A stretch of DNA of 64,000 nt from SIG607 sp045648445 (GTDB lineage: Bacteria; Bacillota; Clostridia; Oscillospirales; Acutalibacteraceae), in contig JAZRNY010000033.1 of the NCBI GenBank assembly GCA_045648445.1, forward strand, positions 11,897 through 75,896, read 5' to 3'. The position numbers were made by a program, and so were the translations under genes. Under the pieces are notes generated by a model. The model had not been told where the DNA came from and made no database searches. It saw only the letters and a list, made by a program, of their open reading frames with translations. Of the stretch, positions 52,723 to 61,493 are shown piece after piece; within the stretch, counting starts at the first letter, position 1; each line of letters begins with the position of its first letter.

Positions 52723-53853
52723 ATGTTTAAAATTTTAAAAACTGAAGGTCGCTCCCGATTGGGCGAGTTTCACACAAATCGAGGAGTAGTAAAAACACCT
52801 GCTTTTATGAACGTGGCAACCAGTGCCGCCATTAAAGGTGCAGTTTCTGCCGAGGATTTAGAGCAGGTAAGATGCCAAGTGATGCTTAGCAACACCTATC
52901 ACTTGCACATTCGTCCGGGTGACGAAGTGATTAAAAAGTGTGGCGGGCTTCACAAAATATCTACATGGAACGGTCCGATATTGACCGATAGCGGTGGATT
53001 TCAAGTATTTTCGCTTGCTCCGCTTCGTAAAATATCTGAAGAGGGCGTTTCTTTTAATTCTCATATAGATGGAAAACGAATTTTTATGGGTCCTGAAGAA
53101 AGTATGAGAATACAAAGCAATTTAGGTTCTACCATTGCTATGGCATTTGATGAATGTGTTGAAAATCCTGCGCCTTATAGTTATGCAAAAGAATCGTGCG
53201 AAAGAACTACACGTTGGCTGAAACGCTGTCAGGCCGAAATGAAACGTTTGAATTCTCTAGAAGATACTATTAACAAAGAACAAATGCTTTTTGGTATAAA
53301 TCAAGGTTGCACTTTTAACGATTTACGCATCGAGCATATGAAAACGATTGCTGAACTTGATTTGGACGGATATGCAATAGGTGGACTTGCCGTAGGCGAA
53401 CCTGCCGAAATAATGTATGACGTTATCGAACACGTAACACCTCATATGCCTGAAAATAAAATAAGGTATCTTATGGGCGTAGGCACTCCTGTTAATATAT
53501 TAAACGCTGTTGAAAGAGGAGTAGATCTTTTTGACTGTGTAATGCCAAGCAGAAATGCACGTCACGGGCATTTGTTTACAAGTGAAGGTATTATAAATCT
53601 TAATAACAACAAGTATGAAACGGATATGCGTCCTATTGATGAAAAGTGCGATTGTCCCGTTTGTAAAAGATATTCTCGCGCGTACATCCGTCATCTTATT
53701 AAAAGTAAGGAAATGTTGTGTAACCGTTTATGTGTACTTCATAACCTGTATTTTTATAACAAGTTAATGGAAGATATACGAAAGGCGCTTGAAGAAGGAA
53801 GATTTGCAGAGTTTAAAAAAGAAAAAGAGGAAATATATGGAACACGTATTTAA
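52723..53853 (+). CDS. tgt: tRNA-guanine transglycosylase
   Basis: 376 residues. It exchanges G34 of GUN-anticodon tRNAs for preQ1. Catalytic Asp in ILTDSGGFQVFSL, second nucleophile region in RGVDLFDCVMPSRNARHG, GGLAVGE, and a zinc site CDCPVCKRYSRAYIRHL with a later His. RBS AGGAG between queA and tgt. Confidence 0.97.
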   Translation: MFKILKTEGRSRLGEFHTNRGVVKTPAFMNVATSAAIKGAVSAEDLEQVRCQVMLSNTYHLHIRPGDEVIKKCGGLHKISTWNGPILTDSGGFQVFSLAPLRKISEEGVSFNSHIDGKRIFMGPEESMRIQSNLGSTIAMAFDECVENPAPYSYAKESCERTTRWLKRCQAEMKRLNSLEDTINKEQMLFGINQGCTFNDLRIEHMKTIAELDLDGYAIGGLAVGEPAEIMYDVIEHVTPHMPENKIRYLMGVGTPVNILNAVERGVDLFDCVMPSRNARHGHLFTSEGIINLNNNKYETDMRPIDEKCDCPVCKRYSRAYIRHLIKSKEMLCNRLCVLHNLYFYNKLMEDIRKALEEGRFAEFKKEKEEIYGTRI

Positions 53854-53919
53854 TATTCTTCTTGATTTATTTATCTTTTTGTTATATAATGTTTAAAAAT
53901 TGTTTTGGAGGAAAATTAA

Positions 53920-54288
53920 ATGTTTGGAATTTTAGCAGAAGGCGCTGCAAACAATACTAATGGCGGCGGTTTTGGACTTATTATTTACTTGGTAGTAATC
54001 ATTGGTGTTATGTATTTTATTATGATTCGTCCTCAAAAGAAAAAGCAAAAGCAAGAACAGCAGATGCGCGAATCTTTACAACCCGGTGATGAACTTGTTA
54101 CTATTGGTGGTATATACGGTCGTATCGTTTCCGTAAAAGAGGACAGCATTATTATTGAATCCAGTGCTGACCACTCTAAGTTGAAAATTGCTAAATGGGC
54201 TATCAGTCAGAACCTTACAGTTCACGAGGCTCCTGCAGAAGTAAAACCCGCTAAAAAGAAATTTGGCAAGAAAAAAGACGAAGAATAA
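53920..54288 (+). CDS. yajC: Preprotein translocase subunit YajC
   Basis: 122 residues: one membrane helix (~17-38, LIIYLVVIIGVMYFIMIRP) followed by the basic QKKKQKQEQQ stretch and GDELVTIGGIYGRIVSV, typical of YajC, the SecDF-associated subunit. The lysine-rich C-terminus is longer than in E. coli. RBS GGAGG. It has a terminator directly after it, and secD/secF are not in the window. Confidence 0.95.
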   Translation: MFGILAEGAANNTNGGGFGLIIYLVVIIGVMYFIMIRPQKKKQKQEQQMRESLQPGDELVTIGGIYGRIVSVKEDSIIIESSADHSKLKIAKWAISQNLTVHEAPAEVKPAKKKFGKKKDEE

Positions 54289-54300
54289 GTTATATTTTAT

Positions 54301-54338
54301 CCCTCCTTGGAATATATTGTTCCAAGGGGGATTTTTTT
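54301..54338 (+). terminator. Terminator after yajC that holds the next gene's ribosome site
   Basis: Arms 54302-54312 and 54320-54330 (CCTCCTTGGAA-like with TTCCAAGGGGG), then seven T ending at the ATG of the next gene. The AAGGGGG of the right arm is the only ribosome site for that gene. Confidence 0.85.
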
Positions 54339-54743
54339 ATGTCTTATGGTTTTGATGTGAAAAACAATACGATATTTAGTATAGTTTTTGGCACTATTAT
54401 TGGAGTTATTGCAACGTTAATAACTTTACTTTTGTTTTCGGTTTTATACACGTACGTTGATATTCCCGAATATTACAACTCTGTTTTTGCTACTATTTCT
54501 ATTATTCTCGGTTCTTTTTTCGGCAGTATGTTTACCGTTTCAAAAATAAACGAAAAAGGTTATCTTTACGGTTCATTGGTAGGCTTAATTATATTTTTGT
54601 TAGTATTTTTAATCTCTGTCTTTATAAGCAGTAATTCAATAAGCCTAACTACATTGTTTCATTTTTTGGGCGCTGTTGTTTCGGGGTGTATTTCGGGTAT
54701 ATTAAGAGCAAACAAAGAAACTAATAAAAAATATTTACGATAG
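54339..54743 (+). CDS. TIGR04086-type membrane protein
   Basis: 134 residues with four membrane helices (about 12-35, 47-65, 73-95, 105-122) and short loops; the GTIIGVIATLITLLLFSVLYTYV start and GAVVSGCISGILRANK end match the TIGR04086 family, small four-helix proteins of unknown function often found after yajC in Clostridia. The only ribosome site is AAGGGGG inside the right arm of the yajC terminator, so expression may depend on read-through or on the hairpin opening. Confidence 0.82.
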   Translation: MSYGFDVKNNTIFSIVFGTIIGVIATLITLLLFSVLYTYVDIPEYYNSVFATISIILGSFFGSMFTVSKINEKGYLYGSLVGLIIFLLVFLISVFISSNSISLTTLFHFLGAVVSGCISGILRANKETNKKYLR

Positions 54744-54798
54744 AATTTTTTACTTTAAATTTGTCAAAATTACTAATAGCACAATTAGGAGGCAAAGT

Positions 54799-54933
54799 AT
54801 GTTTTTGACTGAATGTTCTACACCCGAAAGAGAAGAAGAAATTTATAAAATATTAATTTTTTGCATTAATAACGATATTGAAATGTATGATAAACATGAG
54901 AATGAAAAAACAATTAACCACCGAAGTGATTGA
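54799..54933 (+). CDS. Possible small protein, 44 residues
   Basis: ATG at 54799 has a perfect AGGAGG seven bases upstream. The product starts MFLTECSTPEREEEIYKILI and is acidic, with two Cys. I recognise no family. Its last codons lie in the left arm and loop of a 15-bp inverted repeat, which could be its terminator. The strong RBS argues for a real gene; length and lack of a recognised homologue argue for caution. Confidence 0.45.
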   Translation: MFLTECSTPEREEEIYKILIFCINNDIEMYDKHENEKTINHRSD

Positions 54934-54949
54934 TTTCGGTGGTTAATTG
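54911..54949. repeat. Perfect 15-bp inverted repeat overlapping the small ORF end
   Basis: Arms CAATTAACCACCGAA (54911-54925) and TTCGGTGGTTAATTG (54935-54949), loop of nine bases. No long T-run follows, so it may be a weak terminator or a transcript-end stabilising hairpin before cwlD. Confidence 0.75.
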
Positions 54950-54999
54950 TTATAGTACTTGAAAATTTATGTGTTTTGGGATATAATTGGTGATAGAAA

Positions 55000-55731
55000 A
55001 TGAGCAAAAAAATAAAAATAATTTTTGTTTTAGTCATAGTTGTATTTTTGTTTTGTTTTATAATTTTAGTTTCGGTAAAAGATAAAGCGACTTACGTCTC
55101 GGTCAGCACCGAATTAAATAAAAAAATTATCGTTGATGCAGGACACGGCGGGTTTGACGGAGGGGCAGTAGCATCTGACGGTACAAATGAAAAAGATATT
55201 AACCTATCTATTGCGCTTTCCCTTGGTGAAATGCTTTATTCGTGCGGTTATGACGTGATTTATACGCGTACTGTTGATACCGGTACCGAAGATAATTCTA
55301 ATGAAACTATATCTAAAAGAAAAGTAAGCGATTTAAATAATCGTCTTGCGGTTATGAACGAAAATTCTGATGCGATTTTTGTTAGTATTCATCTAAATAA
55401 GTTTACGGCGACAAGCGTGAACGGCGCTCAAGTATTTTACTCGCCTAACCATAAAAAATCGTATGATTTGGGTGAAAGTATTCAAAGTAACATAGTTTCT
55501 TTATTACAAAATTCTAATAAAAGGGTTGTTAAAAAAAGCGATTCTTCAACTTTTTTGTTAAAAAAAGCACCTATTCCGGCGGTTATTGTTGAGTGTGGAT
55601 TTATCAGCAATCCCAACGAACTTGATTTGCTTAAAAAGGAAGAATATCAAAAGAAAATGGCTTTTGCGGTTTTTTGCGGAATTGAAGATTATATAATAAA
55701 AACGAGGTTTAAAAATGGCAGGGAAGATTAA
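55000..55731 (+). CDS. cwlD: N-acetylmuramoyl-L-alanine amidase, CwlD type
   Basis: 243 residues: N-terminal membrane anchor (5-28) and an Amidase_3 domain with zinc ligands in VDAGHGGFDGG (His and following Glu in NEKDINLSIA) and FVSIHLNKF, and catalytic Glu in AVIVECGFISN. CwlD cleaves stem peptides from muramic acid in the forespore, needed for the muramic lactam of cortex and so for germination. Length and single anchor fit CwlD rather than larger autolysins. Its end overlaps radA by 17 bases. Confidence 0.9.
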   Translation: MSKKIKIIFVLVIVVFLFCFIILVSVKDKATYVSVSTELNKKIIVDAGHGGFDGGAVASDGTNEKDINLSIALSLGEMLYSCGYDVIYTRTVDTGTEDNSNETISKRKVSDLNNRLAVMNENSDAIFVSIHLNKFTATSVNGAQVFYSPNHKKSYDLGESIQSNIVSLLQNSNKRVVKKSDSSTFLLKKAPIPAVIVECGFISNPNELDLLKKEEYQKKMAFAVFCGIEDYIIKTRFKNGRED

Positions 55732-57079
55732 GACGGCTTACGTATGTTCGGTTTGTGGTTATCAAAGCGCAAAATGGAGCGGCAGATGTAATAATTGCGG
55801 TGAATGGAATTGTCTTGAAGAAACTGTAATTAATAACGAAAAGACGTCTGCCGGTAGCGGTGTGAAGATTTTTAATCACGCAGTTTCTAAACCACTTTCT
55901 GAAATATCGTTTGAAGCGGAAGAAAGAATGGTTACAGGAATTTGTGAACTTGATAGGGTGCTTGGCGGCGGAATTGTAGAAGGTAGCGTTGTGCTTCTAA
56001 GTGGTGATCCCGGGATTGGTAAATCGACTATTTTGCTTCAAATTGCAGATGCGCTAAAAAACAAAAAAATTCTATACGTGTCGGGTGAAGAGTCGGCGGT
56101 TCAAATTAAACTAAGAGCCAAAAGACTTGGTGTTGACAACCAAAATCTTATGATTATGGTCGAAAATGATACTGAAGAAATTTGCGATTATATTTCTTTA
56201 GATAAACCGGATTTGGTAATGATAGACTCTATTCAAACAATGCAACTTAGCGATCTTGCTTCTTCAGCGGGAAGTATAGTTCAAGTTCGTGAGTCTACGA
56301 ATATGTTTTTAAAGGTTGGGAAAAGTAATAATATTCCTATTTTTCTCGTTGGTCACGTTAACAAGGGCGGCGACATAGCAGGACCAAAAGTTCTTGAACA
56401 TATCGTTGATACTGTTTTGTATTTCGAGGGTGACAGAAATCAATCTTATCGAATTTTACGTGCCATTAAAAACCGTTTTGGTTCTACTAATGAAATCGGC
56501 GTGTTTGAAATGAACGAAAGTGGCCTTAATGAAGTTGAAAATCCTTCTGCGATGTTACTTTCAGGACGTGCAGTAAACGTTTCGGGAAGTTGTATTGCCT
56601 GTGTGCTTGAGGGAAGCCGTCCTATTCTTTCAGAAGTACAAGCCCTGGTCACTTCTACAGGCTTCGGTAATCCTCGTAGAGTTTCAACCGGGTTTGATTA
56701 TAATCGATTAAACGTTATTTTGGCGGTTCTTGAAAAACGTATTGGTATGTATTTTTCAAATTTTGATGTTTATGTAAACGTGGCAGGCGGATTAAGACTT
56801 GATGAACCTGCTGCCGATTTGGCGGTTGCTCTTGCTCTTGTTTCAGGACATAGAAATAAAGTGATTGATGAAAAAACTATCGCTTTTGGTGAAGTTGGTT
56901 TATCGGGCGAACTTCGCTCCATATCAAGACCGCTTGCCAGAGTTAATGAGGCTGCGCGTCTTGGATTTGATACCTGTATTTTACCTAAGAGTTGTTTGAG
57001 GCAGTTAAAAGACAGCAAACTTGATATTAAAATTATTGGTGTTTCTTCCCTTAAGGAAGCAGTTGAATTAATTAAATAA
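55715..57079 (+). CDS. radA: DNA repair protein RadA
   Basis: 454 residues. N-terminal zinc finger CSVCGYQSAKWSGRCNNCGEW, RecA-like ATPase with Walker A GDPGIGKSTI and the RadA-specific KNRFGSTNEIGVFEM, then a Lon-protease-like C-terminal domain (GGLRLDEPAADLAVALAL). RadA is a hexameric helicase aiding recombination branch migration. The start at 55715 uses GAGG upstream and lies inside cwlD, so the two are co-expressed. Confidence 0.96.
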   Translation: MAGKIKTAYVCSVCGYQSAKWSGRCNNCGEWNCLEETVINNEKTSAGSGVKIFNHAVSKPLSEISFEAEERMVTGICELDRVLGGGIVEGSVVLLSGDPGIGKSTILLQIADALKNKKILYVSGEESAVQIKLRAKRLGVDNQNLMIMVENDTEEICDYISLDKPDLVMIDSIQTMQLSDLASSAGSIVQVRESTNMFLKVGKSNNIPIFLVGHVNKGGDIAGPKVLEHIVDTVLYFEGDRNQSYRILRAIKNRFGSTNEIGVFEMNESGLNEVENPSAMLLSGRAVNVSGSCIACVLEGSRPILSEVQALVTSTGFGNPRRVSTGFDYNRLNVILAVLEKRIGMYFSNFDVYVNVAGGLRLDEPAADLAVALALVSGHRNKVIDEKTIAFGEVGLSGELRSISRPLARVNEAARLGFDTCILPKSCLRQLKDSKLDIKIIGVSSLKEAVELIK

Positions 57080-57096
57080 AAGAAAGGATGCTAAAT

Positions 57097-57402
57097 ATGT
57101 CAGTACTAAGTGTAACTAAAGTAAATTTTGAAAGTATTATTAATTCAGGTAAAGTGATTTTATTGGATTTTTATGCCGACTGGTGTATGCCTTGCAAAAT
57201 GATGTCCCCAATTGTTGATGAAATTTCTGATGAAGTAGAAGATATTTTGGTTGGTAAAATTAACGTAGACGATGAACCCGAATTTGCTCAGGCTTTCGGT
57301 GTGGTTAGTATTCCCATGTTGGTCGTTATTAAAGACGGTAAAATATATAATCAGGCTGTAGGAGCACGTTCTAAAGAAAACATTCTTGAAATGTTTAAAT
57401 AA
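57097..57402 (+). CDS. trxA: Thioredoxin
   Basis: 101 residues, thioredoxin fold with DFYADWCMPCKMM active site (CMPC instead of the usual CGPC) and cis-Pro in VVSIPMLVVIKDG. Reduces protein disulphides in the cytoplasm. ATG 57097 is chosen over ATG 57088, which touches the AAAGG site. First of a run of redox genes (desulfoferrodoxin, ccdA, tlpA) after radA. No thioredoxin reductase is seen nearby. Confidence 0.94.
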   Translation: MSVLSVTKVNFESIINSGKVILLDFYADWCMPCKMMSPIVDEISDEVEDILVGKINVDDEPEFAQAFGVVSIPMLVVIKDGKIYNQAVGARSKENILEMFK

Positions 57403-57421
57403 AATTAAAGGAGTAATTATT

Positions 57422-57802
57422 ATGAAAGAAAACAAATTTTTTATCTGTGAGCATTGTGGCAATCTTATTGGTATGATAAATGATGCCGGCGTTCCGATGA
57501 TGTGTTGCGGTCAAAAAATGACTAAGCTAGAAGCAGGTACCGTTGAAGCAAGTTTGGAAAAACACGTTCCTGTTGTTAAGGTAGAGGATAATATCGTTAA
57601 GGTTGAAATAGGCAGCGTTGCTCATCCTATGGTTAGTGAGCACAGCATTTTATGGGTATATCTTCAGACCGATAGAGGCGGACAACGTAAGTGTTTAGAA
57701 GTTGGAAGTGAACCCGCTGTGTCCTTTGCTCTTTGTGATGAAAAGCCCGTTGCAGTATATGCATATTGTAATCTTCACGGTCTTTGGATGACTGAACTAT
57801 AG
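57422..57802 (+). CDS. Desulfoferrodoxin (superoxide reductase)
   Basis: 126 residues, two-iron superoxide reductase. N-terminal desulforedoxin-like Cys set CEHCGN...MCCGQK binds a structural iron; the catalytic site uses His in EKHVPV, AHPM and SEHSI and the Cys/His pair in CNLHGLW. It reduces superoxide to peroxide without making oxygen, a hallmark of anaerobes. ATG 57422 with AAAGGAG upstream, 19 bases after trxA; a terminator follows. Confidence 0.95.
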   Translation: MKENKFFICEHCGNLIGMINDAGVPMMCCGQKMTKLEAGTVEASLEKHVPVVKVEDNIVKVEIGSVAHPMVSEHSILWVYLQTDRGGQRKCLEVGSEPAVSFALCDEKPVAVYAYCNLHGLWMTEL

Positions 57803-57811
57803 TTAGAATTT

Positions 57812-57840
57812 CTCCCGCCTATTTTTAGACGGGAGTTTTT
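57812..57840 (+). terminator. Terminator after the desulfoferrodoxin gene
   Basis: Arms CTCCCGCCTA and TAGACGGGAG (one mismatch) followed by TTTTT; ccdA starts 11 bases later. Confidence 0.8.
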
Positions 57841-57850
57841 AGGTGTTAAT

Positions 57851-58507
57851 ATGCAGTTTTTTATTTCTTTTTTAGAAGGTATTATTACTTTTGTTTCGCC
57901 CTGTCTATTGCCGATGTTACCGATTTATATTTCTTATTTTGCAGGTAATAACAGTAATTTTAAAAAGACGGTATCAAATTCTTTGGGTTTTATTTTGGGT
58001 TTTACAGCCGTCTTTGTGTCAATGGGGGCTTTGGCGGGTACTGTTGGGAGATTTCTCATTGAATATAAGACTATTGTTAATATCGTTACAGGGTTAATAG
58101 TTATTTTCTTCGGTCTTAGTTTTCTTGGCATATTTAATCTTTCCTTGTTTAAAGGAATAAATTTTTCAGTGAAAAAAGAATTAGGATTTTTTTCTTCATT
58201 GATTTTCGGTTTGGTATTTTCGATAGGATGGACACCGTGTGTAGGAGCATTTCTCGGTTCTGCTTTAATGCTTGCCGCTAACAGAGGCAGCATTGTTGAA
58301 GGGGTATGTATGTTACTTGCATATTCTCTTGGACTTGGAATTCCTTTTTTTATTAGCGCAATTTTAATAGATAAACTTAAAAACGCCTTTAATTTTATAA
58401 AGCGTAATTATAAAATCATCAACGTATTGTGTGGAGTTTTGTTGATAGCAGTTGGTCTTTTGATGGCTACCGGATTGTTTGGCAAGTTTCTTAGTGTTTT
58501 ATCTTAA
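57851..58507 (+). CDS. ccdA: CcdA-type thiol-disulfide transporter
   Basis: 218 residues with six membrane helices. The two conserved cysteine motifs are present: TFVSPCLLPMLPIYISY in helix 1 and GWTPCVGAFLGSALMLA in helix 4. CcdA passes electrons from cytoplasmic thioredoxin to exported thioredoxin-like proteins, supporting cytochrome c maturation or spore formation. Here the partners are adjacent: trxA on the cytoplasmic side and a TlpA-like protein just downstream. No cytochrome c genes are visible. Confidence 0.94.
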   Translation: MQFFISFLEGIITFVSPCLLPMLPIYISYFAGNNSNFKKTVSNSLGFILGFTAVFVSMGALAGTVGRFLIEYKTIVNIVTGLIVIFFGLSFLGIFNLSLFKGINFSVKKELGFFSSLIFGLVFSIGWTPCVGAFLGSALMLAANRGSIVEGVCMLLAYSLGLGIPFFISAILIDKLKNAFNFIKRNYKIINVLCGVLLIAVGLLMATGLFGKFLSVLS

Positions 58508-58518
58508 GGAGTAGAAAT

Positions 58519-59076
58519 ATGAAAAAAATATTTGTGTGGATTATAATTTTTATTATACTTGTGGCGCTTATTGTTGGAGCATTATTTTTATATAAAAATT
58601 TATCCGAAAAATATGATAATAACAACCTTGTAAGTTCGGATACTTCAAGTGAAAACAATGAGTTTGCTGCTCCGGATTTTACCGTATTCGACGAGGATGG
58701 TAAGCAAGTAAAACTATCTGATTATAAAGGTAAACCTGTTGTTATAAATTTTTGGGCAACCTGGTGCTTTTACTGTAAAGAAGAAATGCCTGATTTTAAT
58801 ATTGCTTATAAAAATTATCCTGACGTACAGTTTCTTATGATAAACGCTACTGACGGTGTGCAAGAAACTAAAGAGATGGCAAAGGCTTACGTAGAAAAGG
58901 AAAATTTTGATTTTGACGTCTTTTACGATACTTCTTTAAGTGCGGTTAGCGCCTATTACGTGAATTCTTTTCCTTCAACCTTTTTTGTTGATAGAAACGG
59001 TAATTTAGTGACACACGCAAACGGTATGCTTGATTACGAAACTCTTGTAAAAGGAATCAAAATGATTACTGAATAA
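58519..59076 (+). CDS. TlpA-like membrane-anchored thioredoxin
   Basis: 185 residues: N-terminal membrane anchor (4-28), a Ser/Asn-rich linker, then an AhpC/TSA-type thioredoxin fold with active site FWATWCFYCKEEMP and cis-Pro in NSFPSTFFVD. It faces outside the membrane and reduces disulphides there, fed by CcdA 11 bases upstream. StoA/ResA-like roles in spores are possible given the sporulation genes nearby. RBS AAGGAG. Confidence 0.92.
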   Translation: MKKIFVWIIIFIILVALIVGALFLYKNLSEKYDNNNLVSSDTSSENNEFAAPDFTVFDEDGKQVKLSDYKGKPVVINFWATWCFYCKEEMPDFNIAYKNYPDVQFLMINATDGVQETKEMAKAYVEKENFDFDVFYDTSLSAVSAYYVNSFPSTFFVDRNGNLVTHANGMLDYETLVKGIKMITE

Positions 59077-59169
59077 CTTGACTTTGTTCTTTCACTGATT
59101 GTATGCTGCGACAAAAGTTTTTATATTCTAAATAGATTTCCATATTACACAAATTAGTTTAATTTTATA

Positions 59170-59198
59170 TTGCTTTAATACGTGACTTCTGCTATAGT
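59170..59198 (+). promoter_or_regulatory. Promoter of the glycyl-radical enzyme gene
   Basis: TTGCTT (59170-59175), 17-base spacer ending TGC, TATAGT (59193-59198). The interval 59077-59231 holds otherwise AT-rich DNA without clear repeats. Confidence 0.6.
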
Positions 59199-59231
59199 GA
59201 TAATGTAATTTTTTACAAAAGGAGTATCGCT

Positions 59232-61473
59232 ATGAATTATATTGATATGCGAAATGAACTTAAAAATTATTATTGGGAAGGCACAAAAGAAATTTCTGAG
59301 AATTTTAAGGCTAAAGCGACCGCTGTAATGGATGCCGCTTATAGTGAAGATATGTCTCCTTATGATATGAAAGTTCTTCAGTATAAGACAATTGTTGATA
59401 TGTTTGAACCCGTTCTTTTTTATGAGTCACCGTATTATTACGAAACGGGAACTATGTGGGCGCACTGCGACGGCGCCAGAGGTCTTCGTGGTGTAAGACA
59501 CGCAGGTGGATGGACTCATTGGAAAAACGAGCATTTGTTTATTGACCAAGATAAAGAACTTTATGATCTTCATAAAGCGCGTTCTGGTGAATTATTCTAT
59601 CTTGTGTGCGGACCGTATAACGACGTTACTCAACATTTTAATTATGATACTCGGCCTGTATTACAAATGGGGCTTAAGGGTTTGTATGAAAAGGCTAAAA
59701 AAGTTTAGAGACTGCAACGGAACACGAAGAAAAAGAGTATTTAAACGCTACTTGCGAAGCAATGCTTTGTCTTAAAAAAATGGGCGAAAAATATGCGCTA
59801 AAGGCAAAAGAAATGCTTAAAAATGCCAATAATGATGAAGAAATAGAAAATTTGCAGTTGATTGCTGATACTGCTTCAAGAGTTCCGTGGGAAAAACCGG
59901 AAACTTTTTATGAAGCGCTAAACACCTACGCTTTTATGCGTAAGGCATTAGGTGCTTTGGAGGGGATTGGTCCAAATACTTTTGGCCGTCTGGATATGGA
60001 TTTATATCCGTTTTATAGAAAAGATATTGATAACGGCGTTTTAACTGATGAAAAAGCGTATGATTTAGTTGCTAAGTTTTTAATAACTTGGGATATGCAT
60101 TTTGATCATGATACTAAAATGGTAGGTTATTCTGATCACGAACTGGAAAACACTTATGTTTTAGGCGGTTGCGATCTTGAAGGTAAACCGTTGTTTAATG
60201 AACTGACATCTATGTTTTTACGCGCTACCCGCGAAGAAGTGATAATTTTCCCGAAAATAACCTGTCGATACAGTGAAAAATCTCCTAAAGAGTATTTTGA
60301 TGAAATAAATTTGGCAGTAATAAATGGAACCAGTACGATCCTTTACCAAAATGATAATTCAACAATTGCTGCAATGCTAAAAGCGGGTAAGACTATTGAG
60401 GAAGCGCGTGATTATCTTATCACAGGTTGTTGGGCTATTTCAGGTAATGGCATCGAAAAGTATGATGATGGCTGTTATGTAAATATTCTTCGTGTCTTTG
60501 AAACAACAATTCATAATCTAACCGATAGAATGGAAAGAACAAAATTGTTCTTTAAACCGATTGATGATGCTAAAACGTTTGATGAGGTTTATAATATCAT
60601 ATTAGATAACTTTATGGTGTTATTCAAAGAACGTGCAAGAATTGTTGCTAAAGGTGGAAACATCTGGAATAAGGTAGATCCGCTACCGATTTTTTCGTCA
60701 ACACTGCAAGATTGTATAGAAAAGAAAAAAGATTATACAGCGGGTGGAGCAAAATACAGAGAAAGTAGATATGAACTAGTTGGTTTCCCAAATGTTGTTG
60801 ATTCTCTACTTGCTATTAAAGAACTTTGTTTTGATTCCGGAAAATATTCGTTAAAAGATATGCTGAATGCCATTCGTAATAACTGGAATGGCTATGAGGA
60901 TATGCGTGTAGAGGCTACGAAATGTAAAGGCTGGGGTGACGGAAGCGTAGAATCCTGTGAGTTTGCAGGCAAGTTTAACGATGATATTTATGACCGGATT
61001 AGTACGTTAGTTGGTACCTACGGCGGAAAAATCGTTATGGGTCACTTAACCTATACTGAAATTCGCTTTTGGGGTGAAAAAACCTTGGCAACTCCCGACG
61101 GAAGATTTAATGGTGACTATATTGCGCAAGGTATTTCTCCGTCACGCCTAAAAAAATACCTTCTGCAACCACTGTTATCAACAGTTTAAAACATATTAAT
61201 TCCGAGAATAACGGTGGTAATTCGGTTGTTAATATTATTTTGCCTAATAAAACAACACTTGAAACTTGTGAGGCATTCTTACGTGCATCTGCTCATTCCG
61301 GTCTTCAGTCATTGCAACTTAACTGTACTACTAAAGAGCAACTTCTTGATGCGCAAAAGCATCCTGAAAAGTATCCGGAATTAATTGTTCGCGTATGTGG
61401 TTTTTCTGCTAAATTTACAAGTCTTTCTCCTGAATGGCAACAGGAAATTCTAACAATGAATTTTTATGATTAA
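59232..61473 (+). pseudogene. Glycyl-radical enzyme (PFL family) with two -1 frameshifts
   Basis: Three open pieces (59232-59708, 59762-61189, 61240-61473) join into one ~747-residue protein if a base is added at each of two A-tracts: near 59697-59702 (AAG GCT AAA AAA GTT TAG) and 61150-61156 (CTA AAA AAA TAC). Continuity is clear: GLYEKAKK continues as SLETATEHEEKEYLNA, and ISPSRLKK as IPSATTVINSLKH. The C-terminus holds the glycyl-radical loop VRVCGFSAKFTSLSPEWQQEI (Gly codon 61399-61401). The active-site Cys is in TGCWAIS (Cys codon 60428-60430), unlike GCVE/GCVS of dehydratases and lyases or CC of PFL, so the reaction is unknown. RBS AAAGGAG. Activase and AraC regulator follow. Real decay, sequencing error and slippage all remain possible. 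Confidence 0.85.
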
Positions 61474-61493
61474 TTAATGATAGGAGATTCAAT

